63,441 nt of DNA, taken from Nostoc sp. LEGE 06077. GTDB taxonomy: Bacteria; Cyanobacteriota; Cyanobacteriia; Cyanobacteriales; Nostocaceae. Below are positions 15,445 through 24,546 of the stretch, piece after piece. Every line of letters begins with the position of its first letter. Positions within the stretch are counted from its first letter, which is position 1. The DNA lies in assembly GCF_015207705.1 (NCBI RefSeq), contig NZ_JADEWI010000041.1:1-63441 (forward strand), in the 5' to 3' direction. The notes beneath the pieces are model-generated. The model saw nothing but the letters and a program-made list of their open reading frames with translations. It searched no databases and was not told the DNA's origin. The position numbers and the translations under genes are program-made.

Positions 15445-16219
15445 ATGACAAAACTAGAGGGAAAAGTCGCAGTTGTTACAGGTGCGTCTAAAGGCATCGG
15501 TGCGTCGATTGCCAAACATCTGGCAGCCGAAGGTGCAGCAGTGGTTGTCAATTACGCCTCTAGCAAAGAAGGGGCTGATCAGGTAGTAGATGAGATTATT
15601 AGCGTCGGTGGAAAGGCGATAAGCCTACGGCATAGCTTCGCTTACCGCAGTTCAGGCAAATGTTGCCAAAAAAGCAGAGATTGAACATCTGTTTACAGAA
15701 ACACAGCAAGCATTCGGCAGGGTTGATATTTTGGTTAACAATGCGGGAATTTATGAATTTTCCCCAATCGATGACATCACCGAACAGCACTTCCATAAGC
15801 AATTCGATCTAAATGTTCTGGGATTGATCCTCACCTCGCAACAAGCCGTAAAACACTTCGACTCGGCAGGCGGCAGCATTATCAATATCAGTTCCATCGT
15901 CAGCACCCTCGCGCCCCCGAATGCTTCAATCTATAGCGCAACCAAAGCAGCTGTTGATGCCATCACAAAGTCCCTCGCCAAAGAGTTGGGTTCCCGTCAT
16001 ATCCGGGTCAATTCCATCAATCCTGGTATGGTAGAAACCGAGGGTACGCACACAGCAGGAATTACTGAGAGCGAAGGTCGCAAACAGACGGAAGCGCAAA
16101 CACCACTAGGTCGCATTGGACAGCCACAGGACATCGCCCCTGCTGTTGTCTTCCTTGCTTCCTCTGATTCCGCCTGGATCACTGGCGAAACGCTGTACAT
16201 CACGGGTGGACTTCGCTAG
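15445..16219 (+). pseudogene. short-chain dehydrogenase/reductase, split by a 25-bp repeat
   Basis: The first part (15445-15621) has the Rossmann start TGASKGIGASIAKHL. The second part (about 15647-16219) has NNAGIYEF, the catalytic S...YSATK (Ser-Tyr-Lys) and the VVFLASSDSAWITGE end. Between GGKAI and AVQANVAKKAEIEHL lie 25 extra bases (15622-15646). They shift the frame and look like a short repeat insertion. Without them the gene is a normal ~250-residue SDR. A start at 15731 would lack the NAD(P) site. Confidence 0.85.
15622..15646. repeat. 25-bp short repeat inside the dehydrogenase gene
   Basis: AGCCTACGGCATAGCTTCGC followed by TTACC. It contains the CTACGGC and GCTTCGC words of the dispersed CTACGC/CTTCGC repeats seen elsewhere in the window. 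Its removal restores the reading frame. Confidence 0.7.
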
Positions 16220-16340
16220 TTTTAAAGTTTAGTTGTAGTAATAAAGGTATGGTCATTCAAGGGTGCGTAGTTTACCGCCGCCGGCATCGCTCCTCTTGTG
16301 ATAACTTTTCCTCTAAGAATTTTTTGGAGAGCGATCGCCA

Positions 16341-16778
16341 CTAACTTTGTGTCAGTTGTTCTATAAGTTGCAGTATATGTTTTTCAATTTCCTCAAGGGC
16401 TTCAGTAGCAGAGGTTTTATCGATATCGTGAACTAGCCAGTAGTCAATTGTCTCTGCCCAGTGGGGAAAGCGTTCATTCATTAGTGGACGGTGTTCTAAT
16501 TCATCTAATGCAATAACTCTAGTAGCTGACTCGAAATCTTGCTCACTTGCTGGCATTGGAAACCGTTCATCATCTGGTAGGTTTACTAAGCGCACTGCTA
16601 AAGCCTCAGCCGCATACTGGGAAATTGCCCCCACATTGTTTACACCGCGCTCAAGTGCTAACCCTCTGGAGTCAGCCTGCCAATCTAAACCTTGTTTGGT
16701 AGCCAACCAATTAAATAGGTTTTCCGCAAAGCGGCTGCGGTAGTAGTTGCCTGTACACAAGAATAAAATTTTATTCAT
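16341..16778 (-). CDS. low-molecular-weight protein tyrosine phosphatase-like protein
   Basis: Translation from the ATG at 16778 (MNKILFLCTGNYYRSRFAE) puts the C-x5-R phosphate-binding loop (CTGNYYRSR) at residues 8-16, where it belongs. A longer frame to 16937 adds an unrelated N-terminus. A C-terminal Asp (DYWLVHDIDK) sits where the general acid is expected. Family members remove phosphate from tyrosine or act as arsenate reductases. It is a single gene on the minus strand. Confidence 0.8.
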   Translation of the reverse strand: MNKILFLCTGNYYRSRFAENLFNWLATKQGLDWQADSRGLALERGVNNVGAISQYAAEALAVRLVNLPDDERFPMPASEQDFESATRVIALDELEHRPLMNERFPHWAETIDYWLVHDIDKTSATEALEEIEKHILQLIEQLTQS

Positions 16779-17057
16779 TTGACCAAATTTTACTAAGCCT
16801 ACGGGCTTTGTACTGGTAAATCGGGTTATATGCAAGATATCTAGGCTACTTTTCACATGGTTGCGATTGGGGTTTCCTCGCTTGATTGGGAGGGGCGATG
16901 TCTGCGACGGCAAACTACGCACTCTTGCACAACTCACAGTATGAGTTCTGGGAATTACCTTAGATGCTCACTCACCATCATTCACCCGACCAACTTTCTT
17001 AGTAGGAAAAGTCATCAGACATTATGAAGTTTCGTTGCAATTGGTACAGCTACAGAC

Positions 17058-17651
17058 TTGGTATTGAGCCGAGATACGGATACCGTTGGCGAAACATTAC
17101 TTAACATAAAAACGCCGATTTTACCGCGTAATACATGGAAAGGTTGGCCCCACTTTTCCGCGTAATACACGGAAGAGAAAAAGTTAAGTTAGCTGCCTCA
17201 ATTATCAATAAACTAGAAGAAATACCTGTGGAGGTAGTATATGTGCTTACATCCTGAAGAAATTCCTCCTATTCCTGATGAAACGGTACGTGTAGCCAAA
17301 GCCGCGTTCGCCAAAGGTAATTTATATATGCGACTGCGTGATGAACTTGGGGTCTTTTACCAGGATGAAGACTTCGCATCACTTTATCCACAACGCGGTC
17401 AGCCAGCGCAAGCACCTTGGCGGTTGGCGATGATACGAACTGCCCTCACGCAGATGTCCAGCGCGGGGATACCTTTGAGAACTATTCAGGAAATCTCTGG
17501 TCACAGTGACCTGGGGACTTTACAGCGTTATCTGGAGGTCACGCCAGAGCAGAAGCGAAAAGCGGTTTCGGTGATTTGGTTTTAAGTGTGGCGAATTCAG
17601 ATAAGTCTTTCCGTTTATGGATGCGCTCGCTTATTGGTATTGAGCCGAGAT
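17058..17651. repeat. 18-bp direct repeats flanking a chimeric ORF
   Basis: TTGGTATTGAGCCGAGAT occurs at 17058-17075 and again at 17634-17651, on either side of the transposase/integrase fusion at 17241-17585. It could be the scar of a recombination or insertion event. Two further short direct repeats (CCGCGTAATACA) lie at about 17125 and 17160. Confidence 0.55.
17241..17585 (+). pseudogene. chimeric remnant: transposase N-terminus fused to integrase C-terminus
   Basis: Residues 1-65 (IPDETVRVAKAAFAKGNLYMRLRDELG ... QPAQAPWRLAM) match the start of IS1182-type transposases. Residues from about 75 (GIPLRTIQEISGHSDLGTLQRYLEVTPEQKRKAVSVI) are the end of a tyrosine recombinase with the final Tyr. 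The join is in frame. Neither half can be active alone. A related integrase tail is at 48498-48680. Confidence 0.7.
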
Positions 17652-17778
17652 TTGAGCATTTTTCTGCAAGATGGTCGAGAAACCCTTGCCCTGTCTGATT
17701 TTGATAACTTCTAAGCAGAAGGACGAAAGGTCATAACCCCGGCGTTGCATAATAAGGTATGAGTATAGGGTGCTAAAA

Positions 17779-17976
17779 CATGAATTGTCCTGAATGTTGC
17801 TCTCATCTAGCAATCAGATCAAAGAAGAATGTATTCGGATGTATCTCAAAGGTATGGGTTTTCGAGCTATTGAAAGAGTTAAAGGAGTCCATCACACAAC
17901 AATTATTATTTGGGTAAAACAACTGGGTCAAAATTTACCAGATGCACCACTGAGCGAAAACATAGTGTTTGATTAA
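17779..17976 (+). pseudogene. IS1-type transposase (InsA-like) fragment
   Basis: MNCPECCS at 17779 is the zinc-finger start. After a frameshift or deletion comes IKEECIRMYLKGMGFRAIERVKGVHHTTIIIWVKQLG, the helix-turn-helix of IS1-family first ORFs. The part with most of the zinc finger is missing, and no second ORF follows. 17980-18300 holds no further gene. Confidence 0.7.
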
Positions 17977-18300
17977 TTCATACCGCACTCAGCAACGCCG
18001 TCTAAATATTAATTATTTTCCGCAAATTATCATTCATATTTATATAGATTTATATAGTTCTCTCTACTTTAAAACTTTTTCCCCTGATACCTTGTTTTTT
18101 ATATAGAAATCACCACTCTTCTTATCAAAGCTACAGATAGTATCATCAGCCCAGAGTAAAACTATACTCAAAACTCATAAATATTAGGCTTCATAACCTA
18201 TTCATAAACAATCTGTTATGGACAATCCGCTAGTCTAAATTGCTGACTATGGCGTGGGCAAAAGCTACTCGCTCAATATGCACTCACGGATTCCAAAAAT

Positions 18301-19440
18301 ATGATGAAGAAGCTGGGCTATTTAATATTTCAATGCTTTACAACTGCACATTTGCTGCGAAAAATGTGTTTACTAGGGTTGACTTTACCGTTTTTGCTAT
18401 CCGTAACCAGCAGTTTGGTTATGGCTAGAGAAAATGAAAACTTTAGAGAGAATGAGAACGCCAATGCAACTTACGAAATCGGTCTTTGGGGTGATTTGCC
18501 ATACTCACAAGAGCAGGAAATTGGTGTAACACGACTCATCGAGGACATGAATTCGCAAAAACTTTCTTTTACTGTCCATGATGGTGATCTCAAAGCTGGT
18601 TCAAATAGTCTTTGTGATAATTCACTGTATGCCAAAGCACTGGGATACTTTAATGAGCTGGAAGCACCAGCAGCCTTTACACCAGGTGACAACGATTGGA
18701 CAGACTGCGATCGCGCTTCCAATGGTGGATATAACTCACTAGAGCGCCTCGACTATGAGCGTCAGTTATTCTTCAGCACGCCTTTTTCTTTGGGACAACG
18801 TCGGTTAAGACAGGAAGTCCAGACAGCGCCGCTATGCCTCGGTGTCAATGGTGCAGTACCCTGTGTCGAGAACCGACGCTGGACTGTGGGTAGGGTGACT
18901 TATGCGACACTCAACGTCCAAGGTTCTTGTAATAACCTCTGCGATACTGCACCTAACCCAGCAGAATACGCAGCGCGAAACGCGGCCAATATTGTATGGC
19001 TGAAAGAAACCTTTAGAGTGGCAAAAGAACGTAACTCGGCGGCGGTGATGTTGATCTCCCAAGCTGATCCAGGGTGGGATCTGAGTGATTCAACCAGAGC
19101 GCCTTTGCGTAATCCGAGAACACTCATGGAAACTGATGGACAACCTGATGGCTTCCAGAGCTTCTTATTAGCGTTGCGTGATGAAGTGATTGCTTTTCGT
19201 AAACCAGTGGCCTACGTGCATGGTGATTCTCACTACTTCCGTATCGATAAGCCATTTCTAGATGCTCAAGGCAGACGACTAGAGAACTTCACTCGTGTTG
19301 AAACATTTGGTGACAATCAAGGGAATGGCACTAACGATGTACAGTGGCTCAAAGTGAGTGTTGATCCTCGTAGCCGCGAAGTGTTTTCTTATCAACCACA
19401 AATTGTTCCTGGTAATCGAGTAGCAGTTCCAACTCCCTAA
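18301..19440 (+). CDS. exported metallophosphoesterase-like protein
   Basis: This 379-residue protein has a hydrophobic segment near residues 22-40 that acts as signal or anchor. Calcineurin-like motifs are visible: GLWGDLPYS, HDGDLKAG, PGDNDWTDC and the late VHGDSHYFRID. These are the metal-binding D-x-H/GD/GDN/H set in modified form. It probably hydrolyses a phosphate ester outside the cytoplasm; the substrate is unknown. Confidence 0.75.
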   Translation: MMKKLGYLIFQCFTTAHLLRKMCLLGLTLPFLLSVTSSLVMARENENFRENENANATYEIGLWGDLPYSQEQEIGVTRLIEDMNSQKLSFTVHDGDLKAGSNSLCDNSLYAKALGYFNELEAPAAFTPGDNDWTDCDRASNGGYNSLERLDYERQLFFSTPFSLGQRRLRQEVQTAPLCLGVNGAVPCVENRRWTVGRVTYATLNVQGSCNNLCDTAPNPAEYAARNAANIVWLKETFRVAKERNSAAVMLISQADPGWDLSDSTRAPLRNPRTLMETDGQPDGFQSFLLALRDEVIAFRKPVAYVHGDSHYFRIDKPFLDAQGRRLENFTRVETFGDNQGNGTNDVQWLKVSVDPRSREVFSYQPQIVPGNRVAVPTP

Positions 19441-19621
19441 TGTTAGGGGGTGGATCTAGCGAAGACACTGTTGGCGAATTCAGAAACGCCTATGCTCGGT
19501 TAGTTAATTCAGCAATGAAACGATTAAAAGCTTTAAGTGCCGTTTTGTATCCAGTGGCTTGCTTACCTTCTCCTAAAGGAGACGCTACGCGAACACGAGT
19601 GAATTCCTTATCCGAAAAGTA

Positions 19622-19762
19622 TTGGGTGATGATGCACCTTTCACAGCCGAAGAAGGAGCCGAAACCGCTGTCTACTTAGCAACCCTAGCAGATGGAGGAG
19701 CGCAAGGACTGTTTTTTGCACAGATGCGGAAGTTTCGTGTCCCGATTCAATTGCAGTGGTAG
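19622..19762 (+). pseudogene. C-terminal fragment of a short-chain dehydrogenase
   Basis: Before the TAG at 19762 one frame reads APFTAEEGAETAVYLATLAD, GGAQGLFFAQ and RVPIQLQW, the end of a carbonyl-reductase-type SDR. The front is missing. A CTACGC-type repeat (about 19575-19592) lies just upstream, in a stretch (19441-19620) that is otherwise without recognisable genes. Confidence 0.6.
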
Positions 19763-19768
19763 ATTTAT

Positions 19769-20692
19769 ATGGAAAATATACTCATGTTACCTCCGATTTA
19801 CGCCGATACACCCATAGAATTGGCTCCTGCCAAAATTATTACCTCGTTTCCAGCCAATACTTTTTTAGAAAATCTGGCGATCGCCGCTGATGGCACAATA
19901 TTTGTAACTAATCATGAGGCTGGCAAAATTGTTCGCATTACCCCAGATGGAAATCAGCAACTTCATGCCAGTGTAGAAGGCAAAGTCAGCGGTTTGGCTT
20001 TCACTCTTGACGGGGGTTTGGTAGTCACTGGATGGAATGCTGATTCTCTACCAGTGGTTTCACTAGTTGCCGCGGATGGTGCAGTGGAAACTTTGCTAAC
20101 ATTACCAGATTCGATATTCCTTAATGGTATTACTCCTGTTTCTGACACTCAGTATTTAGCAGCAGATTCTTACCGAGGTGCAATTTGGTTGATTGATATT
20201 GATCAGCGTCGTAGTACCATCTGGCTCGAACATCCTTTACTAGCTCGTAGCAATCCAGAAAACGTCATTCCTGCTGCTAATGGTTTGAAGCGTTTTGGTA
20301 ATTTCCTTTACGTTTCAAATACGGAAAAAATGTTGCTATTACGAATTGGGCTTGGTGTGGACAATGAACCTGGTGAACCAGAAATTTTTGTAGAGCAAAC
20401 TAATATTGATGACTTTGCATTTGACGTGGAAGGCAACCTTTACGGAGCAACCCACATTTATAACAGCGTGGTGAAGATTGCACCAGATGGTAGTACAACC
20501 ATTATTGCTCAAGCCGAACAGGGCGTAATTGGTAGTACAGCAGTTGCTTTTGGTCAAACACCGAGTGATCTCACGGCCATCTATGTTGTGATGAATGGCG
20601 GAATGTTTTTACCACCGCCTACCGGCGTGGTTGCTTCTAACATTGTCCGAATTGAAGTGAGTAAAGCTGGATATCCCTTAGTAGGAAAATGA
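19769..20692 (+). CDS. SMP-30/gluconolactonase-like beta-propeller protein
   Basis: A 307-residue protein made of repeated blade motifs ([57 protein letters not shown]). Such propellers include lactonases and NHL-type sugar-acid hydrolases. There is no clear signal peptide. The next gene on the same strand starts 34 bp later and could be co-transcribed. Confidence 0.78.
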   Translation: MENILMLPPIYADTPIELAPAKIITSFPANTFLENLAIAADGTIFVTNHEAGKIVRITPDGNQQLHASVEGKVSGLAFTLDGGLVVTGWNADSLPVVSLVAADGAVETLLTLPDSIFLNGITPVSDTQYLAADSYRGAIWLIDIDQRRSTIWLEHPLLARSNPENVIPAANGLKRFGNFLYVSNTEKMLLLRIGLGVDNEPGEPEIFVEQTNIDDFAFDVEGNLYGATHIYNSVVKIAPDGSTTIIAQAEQGVIGSTAVAFGQTPSDLTAIYVVMNGGMFLPPPTGVVASNIVRIEVSKAGYPLVGK

Positions 20693-20726
20693 CTCAAGCA
20701 TTCACCAACAAGTGCTGAGGAGTTAG

Positions 20727-21284
20727 TTGGATATGGAACAAGAAGATCAATCTGTAACGGTAGTCATTTCACAAAATGTTAAACCAGGATGCGAAAGTGC
20801 TTATGAGGCTTGGTTAAAAGACATTACTAGTGTTTCTAGAACTTATCTTGGTCACTTAGGAACAAATGTGATTCGACCACAACTAGGTGTGCGTTCAGAA
20901 TATGTGATTATCTTTCGGTTTGACAACTATGAACATCTCTTGGTGTGGATGGAGTCACGCGATCGCCAATATTGGCTGTCTCAAGCTCAACATTTGGTTC
21001 ATTCTGAACCTCATGTTCAACAACTGAGTGGGTTAGAAGCATGGTTTTCCCTTCCAGGTCAACCATTAAAGACTCCACTGCGCTATAAAACAGCATTACT
21101 CACTTGGGCAGTTGTTTATGTCTTGATTAACTTATTGAATAGACTTTTAGCACCCTTGCTTGGCATATTACCTCCTTTGATGATTTCATTCATTATTTCC
21201 GCTACTATGGTTGTACTGCTGACCTATGTTGTTATGCCGAGGGTGACTCGTCTGTTTAGCTCTTGGCTATACGCAAAATCCTGA
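20727..21284 (+). CDS. antibiotic biosynthesis monooxygenase-domain membrane protein
   Basis: A 185-residue protein. Residues about 8-105 form an ABM-like ferredoxin fold (SVTVVISQNVKPGCESAYEAWLKDI ... EAWFSLPG). Two transmembrane segments follow (about 123-143 and 148-170). Fusions of this kind are common in cyanobacteria and are of unknown substrate. Confidence 0.8.
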   Translation: MDMEQEDQSVTVVISQNVKPGCESAYEAWLKDITSVSRTYLGHLGTNVIRPQLGVRSEYVIIFRFDNYEHLLVWMESRDRQYWLSQAQHLVHSEPHVQQLSGLEAWFSLPGQPLKTPLRYKTALLTWAVVYVLINLLNRLLAPLLGILPPLMISFIISATMVVLLTYVVMPRVTRLFSSWLYAKS

Positions 21285-21303
21285 GAAGTTTTTTAGGTTA
21301 AAA

Positions 21304-21345
21304 TCTAGAGATTCCATTTTTGAGGATCATAGTGGAATCTCTAGA
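21304..21345. terminator. 13-bp inverted repeat downstream of the ABM gene
   Basis: TCTAGAGATTCCA and TGGAATCTCTAGA flank a 16-nt loop. Placed 20 bp after the ABM stop codon, it could end the transcript, though no strong T run follows. 21350-21806 shows no gene. Confidence 0.45.
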
Positions 21346-21806
21346 TAATCCAACTCAGATTTTTCCCGTAGACTTCCTCAAACCTCTCTCGGCTTTCAAA
21401 GGCTCCGAGCGTGAATAAGTGCTTGTCACGCAAACCTCTAAATTGGGGTATGAGTAGCATTCGCGCAGAAAACCGGGTGAAGAGACATGACACCAGTAAT
21501 ACAAACATATTTCAAAGCTGAAATCCCTATTTTCTCGTTGAGTAGTGACTCGATTATAAGCAGAGCGTCAATAACTTCAGTTCTGGATAAAATCCTTATC
21601 TAATAAGACTTTCAAGCTTATCCCAGTTTTCGGTTCGCCTGCTACTCAAGCCCCTAACACTTTGTTTATATTGGTATGAGTATAGGATTAGATACATCAC
21701 CCCTTTTCCCGACATCACCGGCCACAGCATACAACGTTTTTGACACTGCGATATTGAAAACGGCTCATCGCATCAATTCCTAGCGCGTAGCTTTCGGAAT
21801 TACTGC

Positions 21807-22010
21807 TCAAAGAGAAGGTGTGTGTTCCGGGTCTGGTAACTCTGCTAACTCAATCCCTCGGCTTTGAAGTGCTTCAACTATCTGTGATACAGATTTATTT
21901 CCCAGATTTTTCAGCGTTCGCAAGCCTGTGACACCATATTTATTTAAATCTTCTATTGTGTTAACTTGTGCATCTTTAAGCACCGTATAAGTATTTCTTT
22001 TCAAATTCAA
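21807..22010 (-). CDS. RNA polymerase alpha C-terminal-domain-like small protein
   Basis: The 67 residues (TTG start, NLKRNTYTVLKDAQVNTIEDLNKYGVTGLRTLKNLGNKSVSQIVEALQSRGIEL) closely follow the alpha-CTD fold, including the helix-hairpin-helix NLGxKSVxxI. No rest of alpha is present. The frame stays open upstream into the integrase gene region and encodes an acidic Asn-rich stretch with DNKPNGV repeated twice, but has no ATG or GTG there. It may bind DNA or compete with alpha; it may also be the end of a truncated gene. Confidence 0.6.
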   Translation of the reverse strand: MNLKRNTYTVLKDAQVNTIEDLNKYGVTGLRTLKNLGNKSVSQIVEALQSRGIELAELPDPEHTPSL

Positions 22011-22281
22011 TGACTCAATACTGTTTTCATCAACAACGCCATTCGGTTTATTATCCCCATTGATTTCCTCTACGGAATGTACATTACTGTTGGCAACCTC
22101 TACAAGCTGATTATCTGGCGAGATTGAGTCTACGCTTTCAGGGAGGCTAATTTTGTCAACACTGTCTACATTGTTATCAATAACGCCATTTGGCTTATTG
22201 TCCTCAAGTATTTCTAGAACTCTATCTATTTTTGCTAGTTGCTCATAAACTGTATTATCAATAACGACGCTGTGAGTAGTT

Positions 22282-23304
22282 ATGCCTAACGAGCCAATAT
22301 TTGGAGAGCTAGTTAAAGTGGAGTTAGAGGCGTGTTTAGCTGCGCCGATAACTAGGTATTTTGACGCAGAGCTTCAGGGCGACCCGGATGTGTTGGCGCA
22401 GCTGTTGGCAGATAAACGCAACCCCAATACTCGGCGTGCTTACGAGAAGGATTTGAAGGATTTTTTTATCAAGATGACGGGCTTACCGCCCACTGGGGAT
22501 AGTGTGCTGGAGTTTCTGCATTTGCAGCGAGAGCAAGCGGTAATGGTGGTGTTGAAATATAAAGCGAAATTGATTACATCCGGGTTGCGGGAGGCAACCA
22601 TTAATCGGCGGTTGGCGGCGATTAAGTCGTTGGCCAAGATGGGGCGGAAGCTGGGGGTGTGCAACTATTCCCTGGAAGATGTCGAGGGGGAGAAGGTTAA
22701 GGCTTATCGAGATACGCGGGGTGTTGATAGCAAGACGATAGCACTTGTACTTGGGCAGTTTGACCGGGAGACTTTGATTGGTAAACGCAACTATGCAATT
22801 TTTTTGGTGCTGTGGGGTTTAGCTTTGCGCCGTCAGGAGATATGTCAGTTAAATGTGGGTGACTTTGATTTTTATGGGCGCAAGTTGAGAGTTTTGGGGA
22901 AGGGGAAGGGAACTAATGAAGAATATTTGGATATGTCAAAAGATGTGGCGGCGGCGATTGCTGATTGGTTGATTTCTAGGGGGGATTTGAATACAGATTT
23001 ACCAATTTTTACGGCGTTAGATTTTCATAATAGGGGGCATAGATTGACTACGGATGCTATCTATAAAATAGTGGCGACAGCTTTTAAGAAAGCAGGGGTG
23101 AAGAAACCGATGTCACCACACAGGGTCAGGCATTCGGCAATTACGGCGGCGCTGGATGCGACGGATGGGAATATCAGAAAGGTGCAGAAGTTGAGCCGCC
23201 ATGCTGACCCCAGAACGCTGATGATTTATGACGATAACCGCAATAAAGATTTGTGGGAGATGTCGGAGTTGTTAACGGGGATGTTGAAGAATGCGGGTCA
23301 ATAA
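22282..23304 (+). CDS. tyrosine recombinase / integrase
   Basis: This 340-residue protein has a core-binding domain (residues about 40-130) and a catalytic domain. The first Arg lies in WGLALRRQEICQL, with SPHRVRHSAITAALDA (H-x-x-R) and the nucleophile region HADPRTLMIYDDNR. Residues after Tyr end in ELLTGMLKNAG. It is a close relative of the minus-strand integrase at 55865. Such pairs on one replicon could recombine it internally. Confidence 0.88.
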   Translation: MPNEPIFGELVKVELEACLAAPITRYFDAELQGDPDVLAQLLADKRNPNTRRAYEKDLKDFFIKMTGLPPTGDSVLEFLHLQREQAVMVVLKYKAKLITSGLREATINRRLAAIKSLAKMGRKLGVCNYSLEDVEGEKVKAYRDTRGVDSKTIALVLGQFDRETLIGKRNYAIFLVLWGLALRRQEICQLNVGDFDFYGRKLRVLGKGKGTNEEYLDMSKDVAAAIADWLISRGDLNTDLPIFTALDFHNRGHRLTTDAIYKIVATAFKKAGVKKPMSPHRVRHSAITAALDATDGNIRKVQKLSRHADPRTLMIYDDNRNKDLWEMSELLTGMLKNAGQ

Positions 23305-23351
23305 AAATTAAAAATTGTTAACAAGATACTTTAGATGGTGGAAATTTAAAT

Positions 23352-23564
23352 ATGAATATCAATTTAATAGAAGCGCGAGTAGAGGAATTAGATGAAAATC
23401 TAGAATTAACCACAGATGAGATTTTTGAGATTGTGTGTCGGGAACATCACCTAAATGCTGATTCTCTTGCAAAAGAATTAAGTTGTAAATGTCCCTTTGC
23501 ATTAACTGGCTTTTTAAGTGAGTTAGAACTGACAAAAATTGCTGATTATTTAACAATTGAATGA
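23352..23564 (+). CDS. hypothetical acidic protein, 70 aa
   Basis: A small acidic protein starting 47 bp after the integrase stop codon, on the same strand, with a purine-rich GGTGGAAAT stretch before the ATG. It contains a mixed helical pattern (ELTTDEIFEIVCREHHLNADSLAKELS). Function is unknown. Position suggests co-transcription with the integrase. Confidence 0.55.
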   Translation: MNINLIEARVEELDENLELTTDEIFEIVCREHHLNADSLAKELSCKCPFALTGFLSELELTKIADYLTIE

Positions 23565-23593
23565 ATTAATCTTTTTGATCACCGATAGGCTCA

Positions 23594-23905
23594 AATAGCT
23601 AACAGACAAACTTCTTTATGTCCAGCTACAGCTTGTGACCAAGTTGAATATCTCCAGAATTTACCACTGTATTCGCCTCCAAAAATCATAGTTTCAATGT
23701 TACCAACGACCGTTGGTGCGAGCGTTAACAAGCATTGCTGTTGCTCCTGTGAAAAAGCAACACTCTTCTGGTAAATCAGGATTGTCTCGACCCTGAATCA
23801 GTTGTAAAATTCGCACAGCAACAGACAAAGCGAATAAAGTTAGTCGTTGGATAGCAGCGATTGACTCTAACTTGTCAAGTCAAAAATTTTCCGAAGAAAT
23901 CCGCG
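23594..23905 (-). pseudogene. IS4-type transposase C-terminal fragment
   Basis: Minus-strand frames read ESIAAIQRLTLFALSVAVRI, LQLIQGRDNPDLPEECCFF and, after a stop and a shift, GGEYSGKFWRYSTWSQAVAG. This resembles the end of IS4-family transposases. No intact ends of an insertion sequence are visible. Confidence 0.45.
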
Positions 23906-24014
23906 CCATATCTCATAGTGTAAGTGGCGCTACGAGCCAAGGCAAGTATCTTAGAATCAAAGCTATTTTATCTAGCTGTTATTGATAACAACATCTGCGG
24001 AGATACAACGCCTC

Positions 24015-24317
24015 ATGCAATTTCTAGTATTTATGAAAACTGAAGAAGGAGAGAGGCACTGGAAAGGATAAGCCAACTCAGTTCAGGAAGCAGAAGAACT
24101 TGCCATTGCCTCAATTAATATACGTATCAAAACAATAAGTGACACATCTCTACGCTGCAATTGGTACTGGCAAAATAATTTAGGATATGGCGATACTGAG
24201 CATTGCAATAGTTGTGGTAATCCTGTCTGCGGGGATGGCGAAGAGTGTTATTGCTCTTATTGCGCTCGCCAATTGCGGCACTCCGAGGACTCTGGACAAC
24301 TCTACTCGCACTCTTAA
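24015..24317 (+). pseudogene. Cys-rich zinc-ribbon-like protein with an in-frame stop
   Basis: From ATG 24015 the frame reads MQFLVFMKTEEGERHWKG, then TAA, then continues ANSVQEAEELAIASINIRI and ends with CNSCGNPVCGDGEECYCSYC and a TAA at 24315. Six to seven cysteines suggest a zinc-binding knuckle. Only one stop codon breaks the frame. Confidence 0.5.
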
Positions 24318-24369
24318 ATATGTCTTGACACTTGATCAACGATTATATTGTTTCTCTAATCTTATAATA

Positions 24370-24546
24370 ATAACTAGCTGCAAAATTATTGGTGTCTCTG
24401 CCGTGACTGTCCGCGCTGCCGGAACCTTGCCGTAGGCTACGACCTATACAGGATATAGATTGCCGTGATTTATGCCGTATGCCGTGTCCACCCAGAAAAG
24501 CCCGTTTTACATCCCTCCTGCTCACTACGGCAGTACGGCAACACGT
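24370..24546. repeat. TGCCGT half-site cluster, copy 1
   Basis: Five TGCCGT words in direct order (24400-24475) are followed by two in inverted order (ACGGCA, 24530-24540). The whole stretch is repeated with changes at 61400-61560. It is placed just downstream of the FtsK-like gene in both copies. Confidence 0.55.
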
